This document shows, piece after piece, positions 9,744-20,936 of a DNA stretch of 64,000 bases. The stretch is from Triatoma infestans. Lineage: Eukaryota > Arthropoda > Insecta > Hemiptera > Reduviidae. The stretch's first letter is position 1. Each line of letters starts with the position of its first letter. The translations under genes and the position numbers were made by a program. The stretch covers positions 1-64,000 of the forward strand of contig JAAEAF010000273.1 in assembly GCA_011037195.1 (NCBI GenBank), written 5' to 3'. Below the pieces are notes generated by a model, which saw nothing but the letters and a program-made list of their open reading frames with translations, searched no databases and was not told where the DNA came from.

Positions 9744-11350
9744 ATTAGGCTGAAGTGCATCCAATGTAAGCCCCTATTTTGTATTTGGCCGTTTATACTA
9801 GTCGGAGAATTGATGTTAAACATCCATAAAATTTTCTCAAAGGAATTCACAGCTTCCAGTTAAAAAACTTTTCTCTGACCTGGAGTCATTAGCTATTCAT
9901 TATATTATCCTTAATTTTATGAAGGTGGCGCAATTTGAATATTTTTATAGGAAAATCCATTTTAAGTAAAGCTCTGTTGTAGGATTGACGTTAGGCTTGC
10001 CTCTAAAATACGAGGGCAGTATATCATAGGATTCTAGCACCCATATACAAATAATAACAATTAAATAGTTGCGTGAAGCAAATTGGTTCACCGAATCGGC
10101 GACTTTATTCACAATTTTTGCGGTTTTTCTGCGATTCTCTACATAACGAAACGAACAAATTTATTTTGACTAATTAAACGTAAATAAAGTTATCATTGTG
10201 ATTTGAAATTTTTCCCCGAAAAAAATTGATATATTTTGCTCACCAAAGAAGAGTTTTCGCTATCTAATACAGAATTAACTTTTTCTGATTATCCCAGTTT
10301 TAAAAATCTTTAATTTTTATTTGCGCAAGGAAATTAATTCTATGAATTATTGAATTTAAGAGATTTTAGTATGGACATTGTAAGAAAAAACTGAAATATT
10401 ATCTAATAAATGCTGGGACTGACGTAATCGAATTTTAAATCAAAAATAGAGAAATATATGAAGAGGAATATAATGAAGAAAGGAAAATAAATAAATCGGA
10501 TAATAATTTCCTTCCTGAATCAGGATGGTTACTTTGAGAAAATTTTAGAGGACTGAGAAAATATTGAGACCGAAATGGAGGGGATAACAATGAGGAACAT
10601 CAGTTTTGGAGCGTCCTCCTCTCTGACAAACTGCTAGGAATATTCAGTTATCTAAGTTTTAGTGTTGAGGGCTATTTAAGTGTTATGTATGTGTGTAGTA
10701 GACAGGTGAAAGTGTTTCTGGGTTACTGTGTAGAAAGAGTATTAAGGGTTCCTAATTTCCCGCGGGAAATGGTAGATATTGTGAGAAAGAGAGCGCAAAG
10801 GCTTGAGGAAAAGAGAGAGAGAGAAAAGAAATGAAGTTTTAGTAGATCTTTGGAAGAAGACGCGGGAAGCAAGAGAGAGTGATGTAAGATTGGGTAACAG
10901 GAAAGCGGGTTGATAAAGCGGAAGTACAACTAATGAGATGAACCAAAAAAGAAAAGAAAAACGGAAGCAAGAAGTAATAAGTAAAGAAAATGTGTTAGCG
11001 CCAGTTTTCTTTGCTAAGTGTCCGCCAGGAAGTACCGGCAGCAGCAATCAAGTACCCACTTCCTCATTCTTTTAAAAGAAAAGGAAAAGACGAAGAGAAC
11101 ACAATGAAAAGTAGAAGTCTGGATTATCCTCTTCTTTTTTTTCTTTTCATTCCTTCCGTTTTTTTGTCCTCATTTTTATCTTGCTCTGTCCTAATAGGGC
11201 ATGCCCGGGTTTATATTGAAAATTTTCCTCAATTTTCTTCATGCATCCTTTTTTTTCTTGAGACTACTTTGTCTCTTGACAATTTTCTGTTCTTTACTAA
11301 TTTTCTTGCCAACTTTAAATCTATATTTTTAATTTTTTTTAATTTTGCTT
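9744..11350. other. Unrecognised DNA with a small DR remnant
   Basis: A short DR tail fragment is visible at about 9940-10015 (aggaaaatccattttaagtaa, gacgttaggcttgcctctaa). The rest is AT-rich, with purine-rich runs at 10780-10860. Long minus-strand frames near 10740-11050 are low-complexity serine/leucine-rich and not credible proteins. Confidence 0.45.
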
Positions 11351-11960
11351 TTCTCTTACTGGTGTAAGTGGGAAAATTGCGATCGTAAGATTTTCAAAAT
11401 TGACATTTCATAGGGGAAATAACATGTATTGAGGTCCCTTGAATATGACGAATGTTTTCTGGAAGATGCACAGAAGTTTTAGTCGAAATCCCACAACGAA
11501 CGACTTTATTCAGTAGTCTCATCCCTAGTTTCTTTGTTTTGTTTGTTTCTGTTAAGTTTTATGTTTTTCAAGATTTTTGTAATTTTCTCGAAAATGGCTC
11601 CACGATTTCCTTTAAAATTTACGGGTAACATTTTTCTCGAAATGCTTTTTCATTGAAAATTTTTACAGGGAAATTAATTTTAAGGAATTCTGGGGCAATT
11701 GCTACAATATTTTCAGGTATAAAAAATTAAAGTAAAATTGAAAATTTGCTGAAATGCCCAGATTTCGTAGAAATCAATTAACTGGAAGAACGATTTTACT
11801 AAATAGTTTTCTGGAATTTGTCCTATGGTGGGAGGGACCATCGATTTTTGTTAAACTTGGTATATTAACTGCACAGATGTAAACCTATCATTTTTATTTG
11901 CAATTATTTTCAAGAGAAAATGATTTTAGAGGTAGTTCTGGGGGTAGTTCTAAGGTATTG
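11350..11960 (+). repeat. DR dispersed repeat, near-complete but lacking GT tract
   Basis: It opens at a cttactggtgtaagtggg terminus, then has the aattgcgatcgtaagatttt head block. It continues through a tttctcgaaaatggctcc block (11582-11600) and ends in the tail block with aattttaaggaattctggggc and a second tail unit to about 11960. The GT region is absent or deleted. Confidence 0.55.
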
Positions 11961-12109
11961 GGAGTTTACTTCTAAATTGAACAACTCTAAATTTAGAAAT
12001 GGCTCCTAAATACAGGTGCATGAACAGAAGAACGAAAGAAACTGTAATAAAGACGCGAGAAATGCAATTTTTTTCCGTGATATTTCAAGTTTTTTAAATG
12101 TAAGTGAAT

Positions 12110-12410
12110 AAAAAATTGAAAATATCTTAGCAGTATTTTGAATTCTTTGAAGACCTTAAAGGTGGGTTTTACTCGAAACCGTCAGATCTGTTGCTGAGAT
12201 ATTACCTAAACGGAATATGAAGTTTAAGCAGTCTGTGATTCTTATATTTTTTGAAATCTTTTGTTCGCACACTCACAGACTGTTTGCTAAAAACATTGTT
12301 GTCGAACTCAGGGGACCTCAAAACATGCGCTTCCGGTGAAAAATCAATTTCTAAAATTTGTTCGCAAATACGATCGTGTTTAATCGTATTTAAATGGTTC
12401 TTGGACAAAG
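12110..12410 (-). repeat. DR dispersed repeat, head half on minus strand
   Basis: Read on the minus strand it shows the cgatcgt start, the tttttcaccggaagcgcatg and ttttgaggtcccctgag blocks, the cagtctgtgagtgtgcg site where GT expands in sisters, and the aaacttcatattccg block. It follows the plus-strand copy at 11350-11960, making a convergent pair. Confidence 0.55.
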
Positions 12411-13264
12411 AACAAAGAAGGAAAATAATTATATCGAAAGTTACTTTTTACAAAGGCTGTACATTGATGATTAAAAAAAAAAATCTGATTAAAAAGATTA
12501 AGTGCAGCTTTTGTGCTAAAGAAAAAACAATTCTTTGCCCCATCCCTCCTCATATTACTTCGCAATTTTATCGATGATTCTTCTAAAAAATAAATATTTG
12601 AAATCATTGAAGAAATATGTGGCTTATTTAAGAGAGGGATATGACGAATGTTTAATATGACGTTCAGCAAGTAGTAACATCCTCTGGACCATTCTACCAC
12701 CATCCTGCCAAGTTACTTGTTACTTGGTAAAGCTTAGAAGAGATTAGAACTCTAAACAAAAACAAACAAAAAACAGCGTTGTGCAAAGCACTTTGGATAT
12801 GAGTTTGGCGAGATTCATTATTTTAGCGGTTCCATTAAGTTAAGTCCTAATTCCAAGTTAACACAGTGGGATTCTTCCATGGGAATATGACAACATTATA
12901 TTCTAACTTACCATGCTGCCCAATTGCTGGCTTATCCACAGCGAACAATGCAGTAAACCTCGGAGGATCATGTTACTTACACCATCTTTTCACTATTGTT
13001 CATAAAACTGAGATGCCCACACCTTATCTGCGTTGTTTATATAAACATAATTTTATCTCTTTAGTTTCTTTTTTTTGTTCGATGAATAACCGTCTAATTA
13101 CATAAACATCTTTATTGTTAATTATTCCTTTAAAACTGAATAATGAAGAATGAATTAGAATTAGAAAGCTGAAATTAATTTTAGCTAATCCTTGTGAAAA
13201 TACTTCCTTTGATCTTTCAATTTACCATAGTAAGTGCATAAAAGGTAGACGAATGACTGCAAAA
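12411..13264. other. AT-rich DNA, nothing recognised
   Basis: Short frames only; no domain, structured RNA or repeat family recognised. Confidence 0.5.
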
Positions 13265-13738
13265 TCGAAAATATTCTCGGACTCTATTGTTTTTCATTTC
13301 TCTTACTGGGTTGGTAAAGGGTATCAGTTTCGGTATCACTGTGAGATCCGACAGGAAGTTGGATCTGTCAAAATTCCTCAACCAGAAGTTTAAATGCAAA
13401 CTTTATTTAAATGCATTTTTATCTTTGCAATTTTCTTGGAAAATGGTTCCAACGCTTTTCTTTAAACTTAGGTAATCAACTATATATAGAAAGAGCTACA
13501 TATAAAAGAGATACATATAATTTGAACCATTTCTCCGAGATTGTTCATTTTTTAGAGAGGCTTTTGAGGGAGAGGTAAGGTTATGATTTTCTCTAAAGTT
13601 CTATTTTAATTCAGAGGAAAACATAAGCTCGTCCCCTCCAAAAACCTCCCTAAAATGAATTTTCAACGGAAAAATGTTTAAAAATAAAGTTACGAGTTTT
13701 TATATTGTAGTTGTTGTTGTAACGTACCAAGTTTAAAG

Positions 13739-13982
13739 TTGGTTCCGCAGAGCTGGAAAGCATCAGAGATATCTTCCGTGATAGCCTGCTTCTTTTTGAG
13801 ATCGTCGACCGGTTTCGGGTGTTCGCCCATCATCAGCATACTTTTTGTCAAACAGTGTGATCACACATATTTGCGCAGAGCAAATTTAGTTATAAACACA
13901 AATTTATGTTATCACAGTGTTGATATGTTAAACCGGTCGATGACCACAAAAAGAAGCTGGCTCTCAAATGGACAATATCTCT
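13739..13982. mobile_element. 244-bp inverted-repeat insertion with hammerhead-like motif
   Basis: This element interrupts the DR copy. Near-identical 11-bp flanks, caagtttaaag (13728-13738) and caagttgaaag (13983-13993), lie exactly at the break, and DR resumes in register. Its arms (about 13767-13815 and 13932-13982) are inverted; the cores gcttctttttgagatcgtcg and aaaccggtcgatgaccacaa pair as opposite strands. No protein is encoded. The design parallels the element at 7787-8180, with different sequence. Confidence 0.6.
13797..13846 (-). ncRNA. Hammerhead-ribozyme-like motif in the 13.7-kb insertion
   Basis: On the minus strand CTGATGA (13830-13836) is followed by T, a GGG/CCC stem with loop CGAACA, then GAAAC (13812-13816) and CGGTC. 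The core boxes fit CUGANGA...GAAA and the triplet GUC. Stem III would be the palindrome ACCGGT, again implying a dimer. Stem I is poor here, with G-G next to the core and few pairs beyond. It is probably a decayed relative of the 7.8-8.1 kb motif. Confidence 0.35.
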
Positions 13983-14215
13983 CAAGTTGAAAGGTAATCG
14001 TTGGAGCTGATTTTCGAGAAAAACGCAAAAATTAAAAAAAAAATAAACAAACGGTATCTGCCATAAGACAATTGCAACTTGCGTAGAATACGTACAGGCA
14101 TATCCTCACAGAGACTATTTTCTACAATTCACTTTTTCGGACTCAGGTGATCTCAAAACATGTATTTCTAGTGAAAACACGATATCGTGTCGAAATTTGA
14201 CACGATTGCAATAAA

Positions 14216-16040
14216 GCAGTCTCTCCCTTAAAGCAGTAAGATAAAGTAAAACTAGAATAGGAAGCTGGAGAAATTATCTGCTACGTTTAGCTGTTTTGGC
14301 GAATAGAAATTTTCTAGTCGAACGGTCTCTATGTTCAATATTAAGAATTAATAATTTAGTAATATTACAATTATTACATTTTGTTACAATATATTTATGT
14401 TAACAATTTAAAATTACCATATAAATACCATATAATAAAAATATTTCAAAATTGAAAGAACAAATTATTCAAATTTTTACATTTCGTTTATCATTATATA
14501 TAGTGATGCGATTTATAAACAAAAACAAAAAAAAAATTTTTTTTTAATAAACTAGAAGAGAAGAAGGAGAAGCAAATAAATTTCTGTTGAAGAAATAGAC
14601 AAGGACCAGGGGGGGAAGATTAAAGAGTGTTACTTCGGTTAAAAGATGTATCCGCAAAGGATGGTGGTGTTGGTTGTTTAAACGGTTGGTTAATTTTTTA
14701 ATGGTAAATAATGTATGTTTTTTCTTCTTTTTTTTATGCAAGAGAGGGGAGGTTTAACGGATGCTTGAGGAAATATGTGGGGGGTAATGGAGGGGCTTTG
14801 TTCAGTCCTCTTTTTTATTATTATTTTTTTTTTTTAAATTAGTGCATAAAATTTGTGTAAAAAATGTGATGAAAAGCTTGTTTTAGAGGGAGTGATAGAG
14901 AGAAATGGAGCTCGAGAGAGAGAGAGTGAGAGAGACTCGCCGTCAGGCCAACCAAATTACCGCAATGTTTCCCTTGGGTACCTATTCCCACCCCCACCGC
15001 CCCTAAAAAAAAACACAAGAAAATTACTGGGTTTAAATGCGAGATAACCACTTTTGACTGAGATGCACCCCAAAAATTGGGATACTATACAGGGTGATGA
15101 AGGGATACTGGGCAAAAAAAAAAACAAACAAAAAAAAAACGAATTCTCTCATATACACAGACTGACACATCAAGCACCACAAATACATAGTTTTTGGGGG
15201 GGAGAAAGGATAATGATGAAGCGTTTAGAGGGCATGTGTATGTGTGTGTTTTTTATGTATGTGAAAAGAGAGAAAATTCGATCCCTACTTAGGGAGAGGG
15301 CAAAAAACATCGTCGTATACTGGGTATGATTTGCTTCTTTTTCTTTTGAGGACTGTATACTTGTATATTAAAAAAAAAAAAAACTTATTCATAAGCCAAC
15401 AGCAATGCCACAGGGTTTTCCTTCCTCCTTTTTTGCCCCCTACCAAAAAAAATAAAAATAAAAATAAAGGAACTCCAAGAAAGATTTATGTGCAACCATT
15501 CGTACACAGAAGCACAAAAGGGGTCTTACATAAATCTTGGACAATTAATGTCCTTGGGTGCTGGGTGTTGTCTAGTGAAAATATTTGAAAAAAAAAAAGA
15601 AGAAGAAGAAAAATGTGGTCCAGGGTACGGCTGTTGTTGTTCGGGAGGAAAAACTTGACAAAGAAAATAAGTGAAAAATTCTCGAACCACTTAAAAAATA
15701 AAAATAACAAAAAAACTTAAAAAAAGGTTTGTATTCTCTGTTGCGCGGAAGGAAAAAAACCTCAGTTTCCATTCTTCTCAATTTTCATCGCAAAAAAATA
15801 TAGGTATTTAAATATCCCTTTATTTTCTTTCTCTTTCTCTCCCCACTCCCCGCTGGCACATAGATACCTTCCTGGAAAAACTGGGACACAGGTCATCCTA
15901 CACAGAGGGGGGCATTACTCTGCTTTTAAATCACTACTTTGAATGTGCTCTTTAAACCCGAATAAAATGTGTGAAACTTGAAATAGTCAACTAAAACTTT
16001 TTACTTACACCTGGTAGGAAAAAATGCAGGTAAAAAAAAA
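14216..16040. other. AT-rich and low-complexity DNA
   Basis: It contains A and T homopolymers, a GA-rich run at about 14905-14935 and G/A-rich segments. Frames at 14540-15780 are low-complexity shadows of these tracts. No family recognised. Confidence 0.5.
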
Positions 16041-16044
16041 AAAA

Positions 16045-16150
16045 ATACGATCGTGTCAAATTTTTTAAATTGAAATTTCACCGGAAATACGTATTTTTAA
16101 TTAAAGGTTTGATGAATACGAAAAATATGTTTTTATCGAATGGTCTGTAC

Positions 16151-16190
<40 letters not shown>

Positions 16191-16510
16191 TTAATAAGAA
16201 GCTTTCAGTCCAAATCCATAACCGGAAATGTGATTTCCCTGTATTTTTTTTTAGTTTTTCGCGATTTGCTTCAAACTTTGTACATTATCTATGTACACGT
16301 AAATACCTACCATTTTTATCTGAAAAATTTTCCTGGGGAAATTAGTTTGGGGGGGAATCTGTGGAAACAATAACGTTAAGCTTTCTTCTAAAATGAATGG
16401 TTCTACCAACGATAAAATATTTAATATATATTAGAAGCATTGCTAGAATTCCAAATTGGAAGGAAATCGGTTGATCGGAAGTGCGACTTTACACAATTAG
16501 TTTTTCGATT
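16045..16510 (+). repeat. DR dispersed repeat with expanded (GT)n
   Basis: The head block (aaatacgatcgtgtcaaatt, tttcaccggaaatacg) leads to atcgaatggtctgtacgtg. A (GT)n tract follows at about 16151-16189, then the caaatccataaccggaaat and ttttcgcgatttgcttc blocks and the tail to the ggaaatcggttgatcggaag segment at 16461-16485. One of three copies whose GT tract sits at the same consensus point. Confidence 0.7.
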
Positions 16511-16518
16511 TATATAAT

Positions 16519-17002
16519 GTAATGGCATCCAGCAGAGAGAGCCTCTCTTCTCTCGGTTGGATGCCGATATCGGCTCTTTTCATAAACGAAAAAAATCGAT
16601 AAGGTACAAATAAGAATAAGTAAAAATAGAAATGGATATGAAATAAAATATTTGAGAAATTGCAAAAATGTAATATTGAAAAAAAATGACTAATTTCTTT
16701 TTTTTTGAAAGCTGAAGCGGGATTCGAAGTACGCTGCCACCAATATAATAGAGTTGATGAGGAGAGAAATTAGGTGCTATAAGTTTACACTAACTGCACT
16801 GGACTTTATAATGAAACTGATAGAATAAAAGATGGGAGTAGAGATATGACACGATGCGATGTATGGTTGAATCTCATAGATATCCTCTAAATAGATTCTC
16901 ACTGGCTTATATACATAGGTTCTCCCACTCTAGCCTGCCTAAGTCAGAGAGTAGTCTCTGTTAACCAGAGAGAGCCTCTCCTCTCTCTGCTGGATGCCAT
17001 TA
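16519..17002. mobile_element. MITE-like foldback with about 20-bp terminal inverted repeats
   Basis: The termini aatggcatccagcagagag (from 16521) and ctctctgctggatgccatt (to 17001) are perfect inverted repeats. Purine and pyrimidine tracts extend the pairing. The string tatataat occurs at 16511-16518 and 17003-17010 and may be an 8-bp duplication, but it is low-complexity. No transposase is present. A related right half (ctcccactctag...cctaa followed by CT tracts) occurs at about 53808-53890. Confidence 0.55.
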
Positions 17003-17079
17003 TATATAATCTTCCAGACTTCCACGATCATGTCATTTCAAAACACTTAGGTCTTTGGGGCAGAAGCAGGCGAAACAGT

Positions 17080-17290
17080 TTGTTAACAGCTACTCGCCCA
17101 AGCTTATTGTAGAGCCATTCTAAATTAGGTGCGCGGCCATGCGGATGACTGTAGGCCTCCTGACTGGCCACTGTAGACTTAATAAGCACAGCATCGCAAC
17201 GGATAGCCTGGGTAGGTTTTGTCAGAAAGAATAAGAAGCAGTGTCAGTGTGAGCGGCTAGTGTAGCTAGAATTTTTCCTCTTGGGGGAGG
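17080..17290 (+). pseudogene. Non-LTR ORF2 C-terminal scrap
   Basis: One frame reads RMTVGLLTGHCRLNKHSIA then LGRFCQKE and a stop. This is the LTGHC...C pattern also present in the nested fragment at 5862-6254, so both derive from the same broad kind of element. Only about 35 clear codons remain (about 17142-17226), followed by a degenerate 3' part. The boundaries are uncertain and no tail or target duplication was found. Confidence 0.55.
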
Positions 17291-17439
17291 AAAAACTGAA
17301 CCTTCAAGCTTCACCTAGGAGTCTCTCTCTTTTTTCTCAAGACTCACAAGTCTAATTAAATAGAACTGGAGTTACTAATCTAACCTCCACAGAGGGCTAC
17401 TTTACCCCCTGATAAAGCACTAAATTAGGTGTGCTTTCA

Positions 17440-17990
17440 AGCCTTACCCAGCAGTTTTCGAAATTGAGTTTTCATCGGAAATACATGCTTTGGGGTTCCC
17501 TGAATATATGAAAAATGGTTTTAGCGAATGGCCTGTGCATGTGTGTGTGTGTTTGTGTGTGTGTGTGTGGTTGGGGGGGGGGGGAGAATATTTCAAAAAA
17601 AAGTCGCAGGAAGCTCAAACTTGGTATTCCGTTTAGACACTATCACCGAATCAGATACGAAGATTTCGGGCAAAATCCATCAACCGGAAGTACGACTTTG
17701 CTGGATTTTTTTTTTTCACTGTTTCGTGATTTTCTCGAAAACGGCTCCAACGATTTTCTATAAACATCGTATACTATCTACATACACATAAATACATATC
17801 ACTTTTATTTGAACTATTTTCTCGGGAAAATTGAATTTTTATGGTGTTCTGGAGGAACTCTAGCGTTACGTTTTCCTCTAAAGAACCACTTCAATATATT
17901 GTTTTACCATCTATATAGTAATAATAAACGGAAACTTTGGATTTTCAAATCTAAAGGAAATCGATGTAGCTGAGAAAGTAACGAAAAACT
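17440..17990 (+). repeat. DR dispersed repeat with expanded (GT)n
   Basis: Order seen: cgaaattgagttttcatcgg, aaatacatgctttggggttc, ttagcgaatggcctgtgcat, (GT)n at about 17539-17569, a G run, aagctcaaacttggtattcc, tcaaccggaagtacgacttt, ttctcgaaaacggctccaac, then a tail with tttatttgaactattttctc. It ends in the ggaaatcgatgtagctgag segment. Together with 16.0 and 26.0 kb it defines the consensus best. Confidence 0.7.
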
Positions 17991-17999
17991 GAAGAAAAA

Positions 18000-18770
18000 A
18001 AAATTAGTAAATTTGGAAAAATTGGAAAAAATTATGGAAAGGCAGGGTGCCACACGCAAGTCCTGTCGCAGAGACTATAGATAGAGTACTTTAGTGGACT
18101 ACAGGGCTATGCATAAAACATTTCGTCAAAGTACCAGTTCTGCTGATGTCATCCGGATATAAGTTTCATAGATACCATCAGATTTAAGTTTTGGGAGCGA
18201 GGATCACAGATGTCTAGTTAAACGTCAAGTAGAAAATATTAGGGTAAAGACCCTCTGATGGAGTATACATATTAGTCTAGTCTTGGCAGGCACGCTGCTT
18301 AGTAGTAGAAAGGAAGTAGCGAAAAAGGAAAAGATCAGCAAACAAATGACGGTGCTGTTCTAAAGAGATGGGTAAAACCTGTGGGAAAGATTTCTTTTTT
18401 GTCAACCGACAGAGGAAACACTGCCAGTGGACAAAGAAGATGACATATTCACTGGAACAAAAAAAAAATGTTAGGGTTAGCAAGTCGAGACAGAGAAAAA
18501 CTACCTTTGCAAAATGTAAAATAATTCATTTTTGAGTTAAGCCTCAACAGGAGGCCACCCTCTCACAGCTCAGCAGGATTTCATTTCCAGGTATTAATGT
18601 GGAGATGTGGTCTGACGTGTCTCTTCTTCTTCAACCATTTGCAAAAAAAAGAGCTATCGTTTCTCCTAGTTCTTGCAGCAAATAACCATAATTGGGAAGC
18701 TGAGTCAACTTGACGATTTGTGGGAGTCGGGGGCCCTTTTTGATAATTGTGCATACAAAGCAATTTTTTT
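18000..18770. other. Unrecognised DNA
   Basis: Mixed-composition sequence with only short frames; no domain or repeat family recognised. Confidence 0.5.
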
Positions 18771-18771
18771 T

Positions 18772-18900
18772 TTTTATTAAAATTAGGTTTTCACCGGAAA
18801 TGCGTACATGTTTTCTGGGTCTGCTAAGTATAACAAAAATCTGGTTCTCTTACTCCAGTTAACACAGTTATAAAATTAACAATTTTCTTTAACATCTATG
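18772..18900 (+). repeat. DR fragment joining head block to terminal block
   Basis: The head block aggttttcaccggaaatgcg (18784-18803) is joined almost directly to a terminal block, ttctcttactccagttaac (18845-18863), followed by acaattttcttta. The whole middle is missing. Confidence 0.5.
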
Positions 18901-19385
18901 ATTTTATCCGTCGTAGCATAGCACCATTATTTTGTTTCTGACTGATTTTGAATTCTCATCCATGGTCAGAGTAAGGCATTCAACCAATTCGAGTAAAGGA
19001 GACGCACTGAATTCAACTTAATGACGCACCACACTTTCCCACTGCTTGATTGTATGTGGGAGGTTATAAGGTTATAGAAGTATGTTTATCGCGTGTATTA
19101 AAGCAGAAAAGAATGTGTACAAAGTATACTCAGATAATTATTCGTAGATAATAAATAATGTCTATTGAAAAGCAATTTAAAATTAAGTCTTTTAGTAAAA
19201 GGGTATGTTACATTATTGTTCTTGTGTCTTGTCATGGTACATTAATGCGAGGGTGGGATAGGAAATTTGAAGATTACATTAATCAAAGTTTCACCATTCA
19301 GGTAAGCAAGTATGATCCTGTAATCCGCCATCTTTATTTATATGTAACATTGCAAGATTGAAGAATACTTATTAATTAGAATTAC
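18901..19385. other. AT-rich DNA, nothing recognised
   Basis: Only short frames; no signature seen. Confidence 0.5.
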
Positions 19386-19396
19386 AATAATTGCAG

Positions 19397-19618
19397 GTGA
19401 GGGATTAGCTCAGTGGTAGTTGTTGGTCTGTCACGGGTTCGAATCTAGTGCTATTCCTTAGATTTTTTCTTCCTAGGAGCCGCTACAGCTCACTGTTCCG
19501 TGATGGACAATGTTGTTTGTAATGAGAGAATACTGTCCGGAGGCCGGCATTGTACTGTGAAGGATCCGGATGCCAAAGACCTCAGATGTTGATGCACCCT
19601 AAATTAAAAAGTAACAAT
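19397..19618 (+). mobile_element. tRNA-derived SINE, 222 bp
   Basis: An RNA polymerase III A box (ttagctcagtggtag, 19405-19419) and B box (gggttcgaatc, 19435-19445) are both near-consensus. The distance between them is shorter than in a real tRNA and no anticodon arm folds, so this is not a functional tRNA gene. The 3' end is A/T-rich (aaattaaaaagtaac). An 11-bp direct repeat, aataattgcag, flanks it at 19386-19396 and 19619-19629. The body (cttcctaggagccgctacag, aggccggcattgtactgtg) is unassigned. Confidence 0.8.
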
Positions 19619-19629
19619 AATAATTGCAG

Positions 19630-20269
19630 TAAAAGAATGTTGAGTGCCAATATTTCACACCAGATTCTTTGATTTAGCCGTGATTTACATCGGAATAGTC
19701 CAATGAAGAGTTACATAGTATGGCTCGTATTCTACTGCTATTTGTAGGATTTCTTCTTTTCTTTTATTCTGTCTTCTCAAGCACCATCCATTTCTAAAGA
19801 TTTTCCTCAAGAATCAAGTCAACTTATGTGTTTTTTCCTTTTGCTTTAGCCGAACCTCACATAATCTTTCTCTCTCTCTCTCTTTATTCATCTTCTATTC
19901 TACTGCTACATTCTCTTTAGCTTTAGAGATTGATGTAAGTGAGGGCTTATCCCTACGATGTCGGTTGAATGTGTTTGTTGCTAGTCTAGCTGCGCAAGCG
20001 CAATTCCCATGCTTTTTCCTACTTACATTGAATCCACCATCCATATCTTGTATTCTCTTTCTTTACAGAAAATCAGCCATCTGTAATCTAAAAGGATTTT
20101 TTTGTCTTCTTCTTCATTGCTACTTAAAGTTTTTTTAAAATATTCATAATGGATTTATGGCATAAGGGATTTATATCATAAGTATTTCATATTTACTGTT
20201 TTGCGTTTTTATATATTTATACAATTTTTTATTAAAAAGACTTTTAAATGGTCGAATTATTTTTAACGA
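19630..20269. other. AT-rich DNA, nothing recognised
   Basis: A tttcacaccagattctttga string at 19655-19675 echoes the DR terminus. A CT microsatellite lies at about 19870-19884. Nothing else recognised. Confidence 0.45.
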
Positions 20270-20520
20270 ACAGAAAAATTCTTATAAGACACACACACAC
20301 AGATACATAAACACTTTCTCAGAAAATCTCATTTTTACCTTCTCCTAAAAGTGTTCTTGTGAAATTTTCCCAGGACTTTCTTGGTAAGCTGTTTTTCTTT
20401 AAAATGCTACTTCCTATATAAATACGATGCAACCACTTATCTAATATTAAGGTGCCATTAAATAGATTATTAGAATTTCAAGTTTGAGGAAAATCGATTA
20501 ATTGGAAGTGCTATGGTGCG
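20270..20520 (+). repeat. DR tail fragment
   Basis: It has an attttcccaggactttcttgg block, a tttttctttaaaatgctactt block, and the segment aagtttgaggaaaatcgatt then aattggaagtgc that closes DR units. The head is missing. The following 250 bp (20520-20780) are unassigned. Confidence 0.45.
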
Positions 20521-20936
20521 GAGTAAAGATTTGAATGGACCTGCTACAGTCCAGGATTTCGTAAGAGGTAATCAAAGGATTACACTCTACTTGATGAAGA
20601 CCAGGCACTTTCCTAAGTAATGCTCATTTCCTTCGCTGGACCCACAAATTTTGCACCAACGATTTCTTTATTGGAAACCCTGGACTGTGGGGCCATCACA
20701 ACCTTCTTCTTATATTGAGAGAAAGATCCCATCCACAATTCCACATTTAGAATTACAACTCACGGAACTTTTTGTTATCCCTATACAAAACATTTTTTTT
20801 TTTTGTTTATTTAGAAATTTACAATCTGTATTACATATATACAATAAGCAAATAGGAAGTTGAATAATGAAACTGTAGGCTGTGAGAAGGTAGGAGGAGA
20901 GAAATTACCCAGCGGTGGCACATCCCGAAGGAAATC

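Larger units (their letters stand above)
13265..14215. repeat. DR dispersed repeat, tail-to-tail inverted pair
   Basis: The first half (13265-13620) reads on the plus strand through the ccgacaggaagttgg, ttcctcaaccagaag and ttcttggaaaatggttcc blocks. From 13620 the same tail sequence reads on the minus strand, continuing after an insertion (13739-13982) to the head at 14140-14215 (ctcaggtgatctcaaaacatg, atttctagtgaaaac). The pair is therefore tail-to-tail, the mirror of the arrangement at 25.6-27.1 kb. Confidence 0.55.

Noticed and set aside
10723..11047. Minus-strand frames of 68 and 101 codons
   Set aside because: Leu/Ser/Phe-rich low-complexity translations of purine-rich DNA, with no domain.
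16140..16373. Peptides rich in VCVCVC (16.1, 17.5, 26.1 and 40.99 kb)
   Set aside because: They are translations of GT microsatellites, not proteins.
19397..19470. Functional tRNA gene
   Set aside because: A and B boxes are present, but the spacing is too short and no cloverleaf or anticodon loop can be drawn; it fits a SINE.
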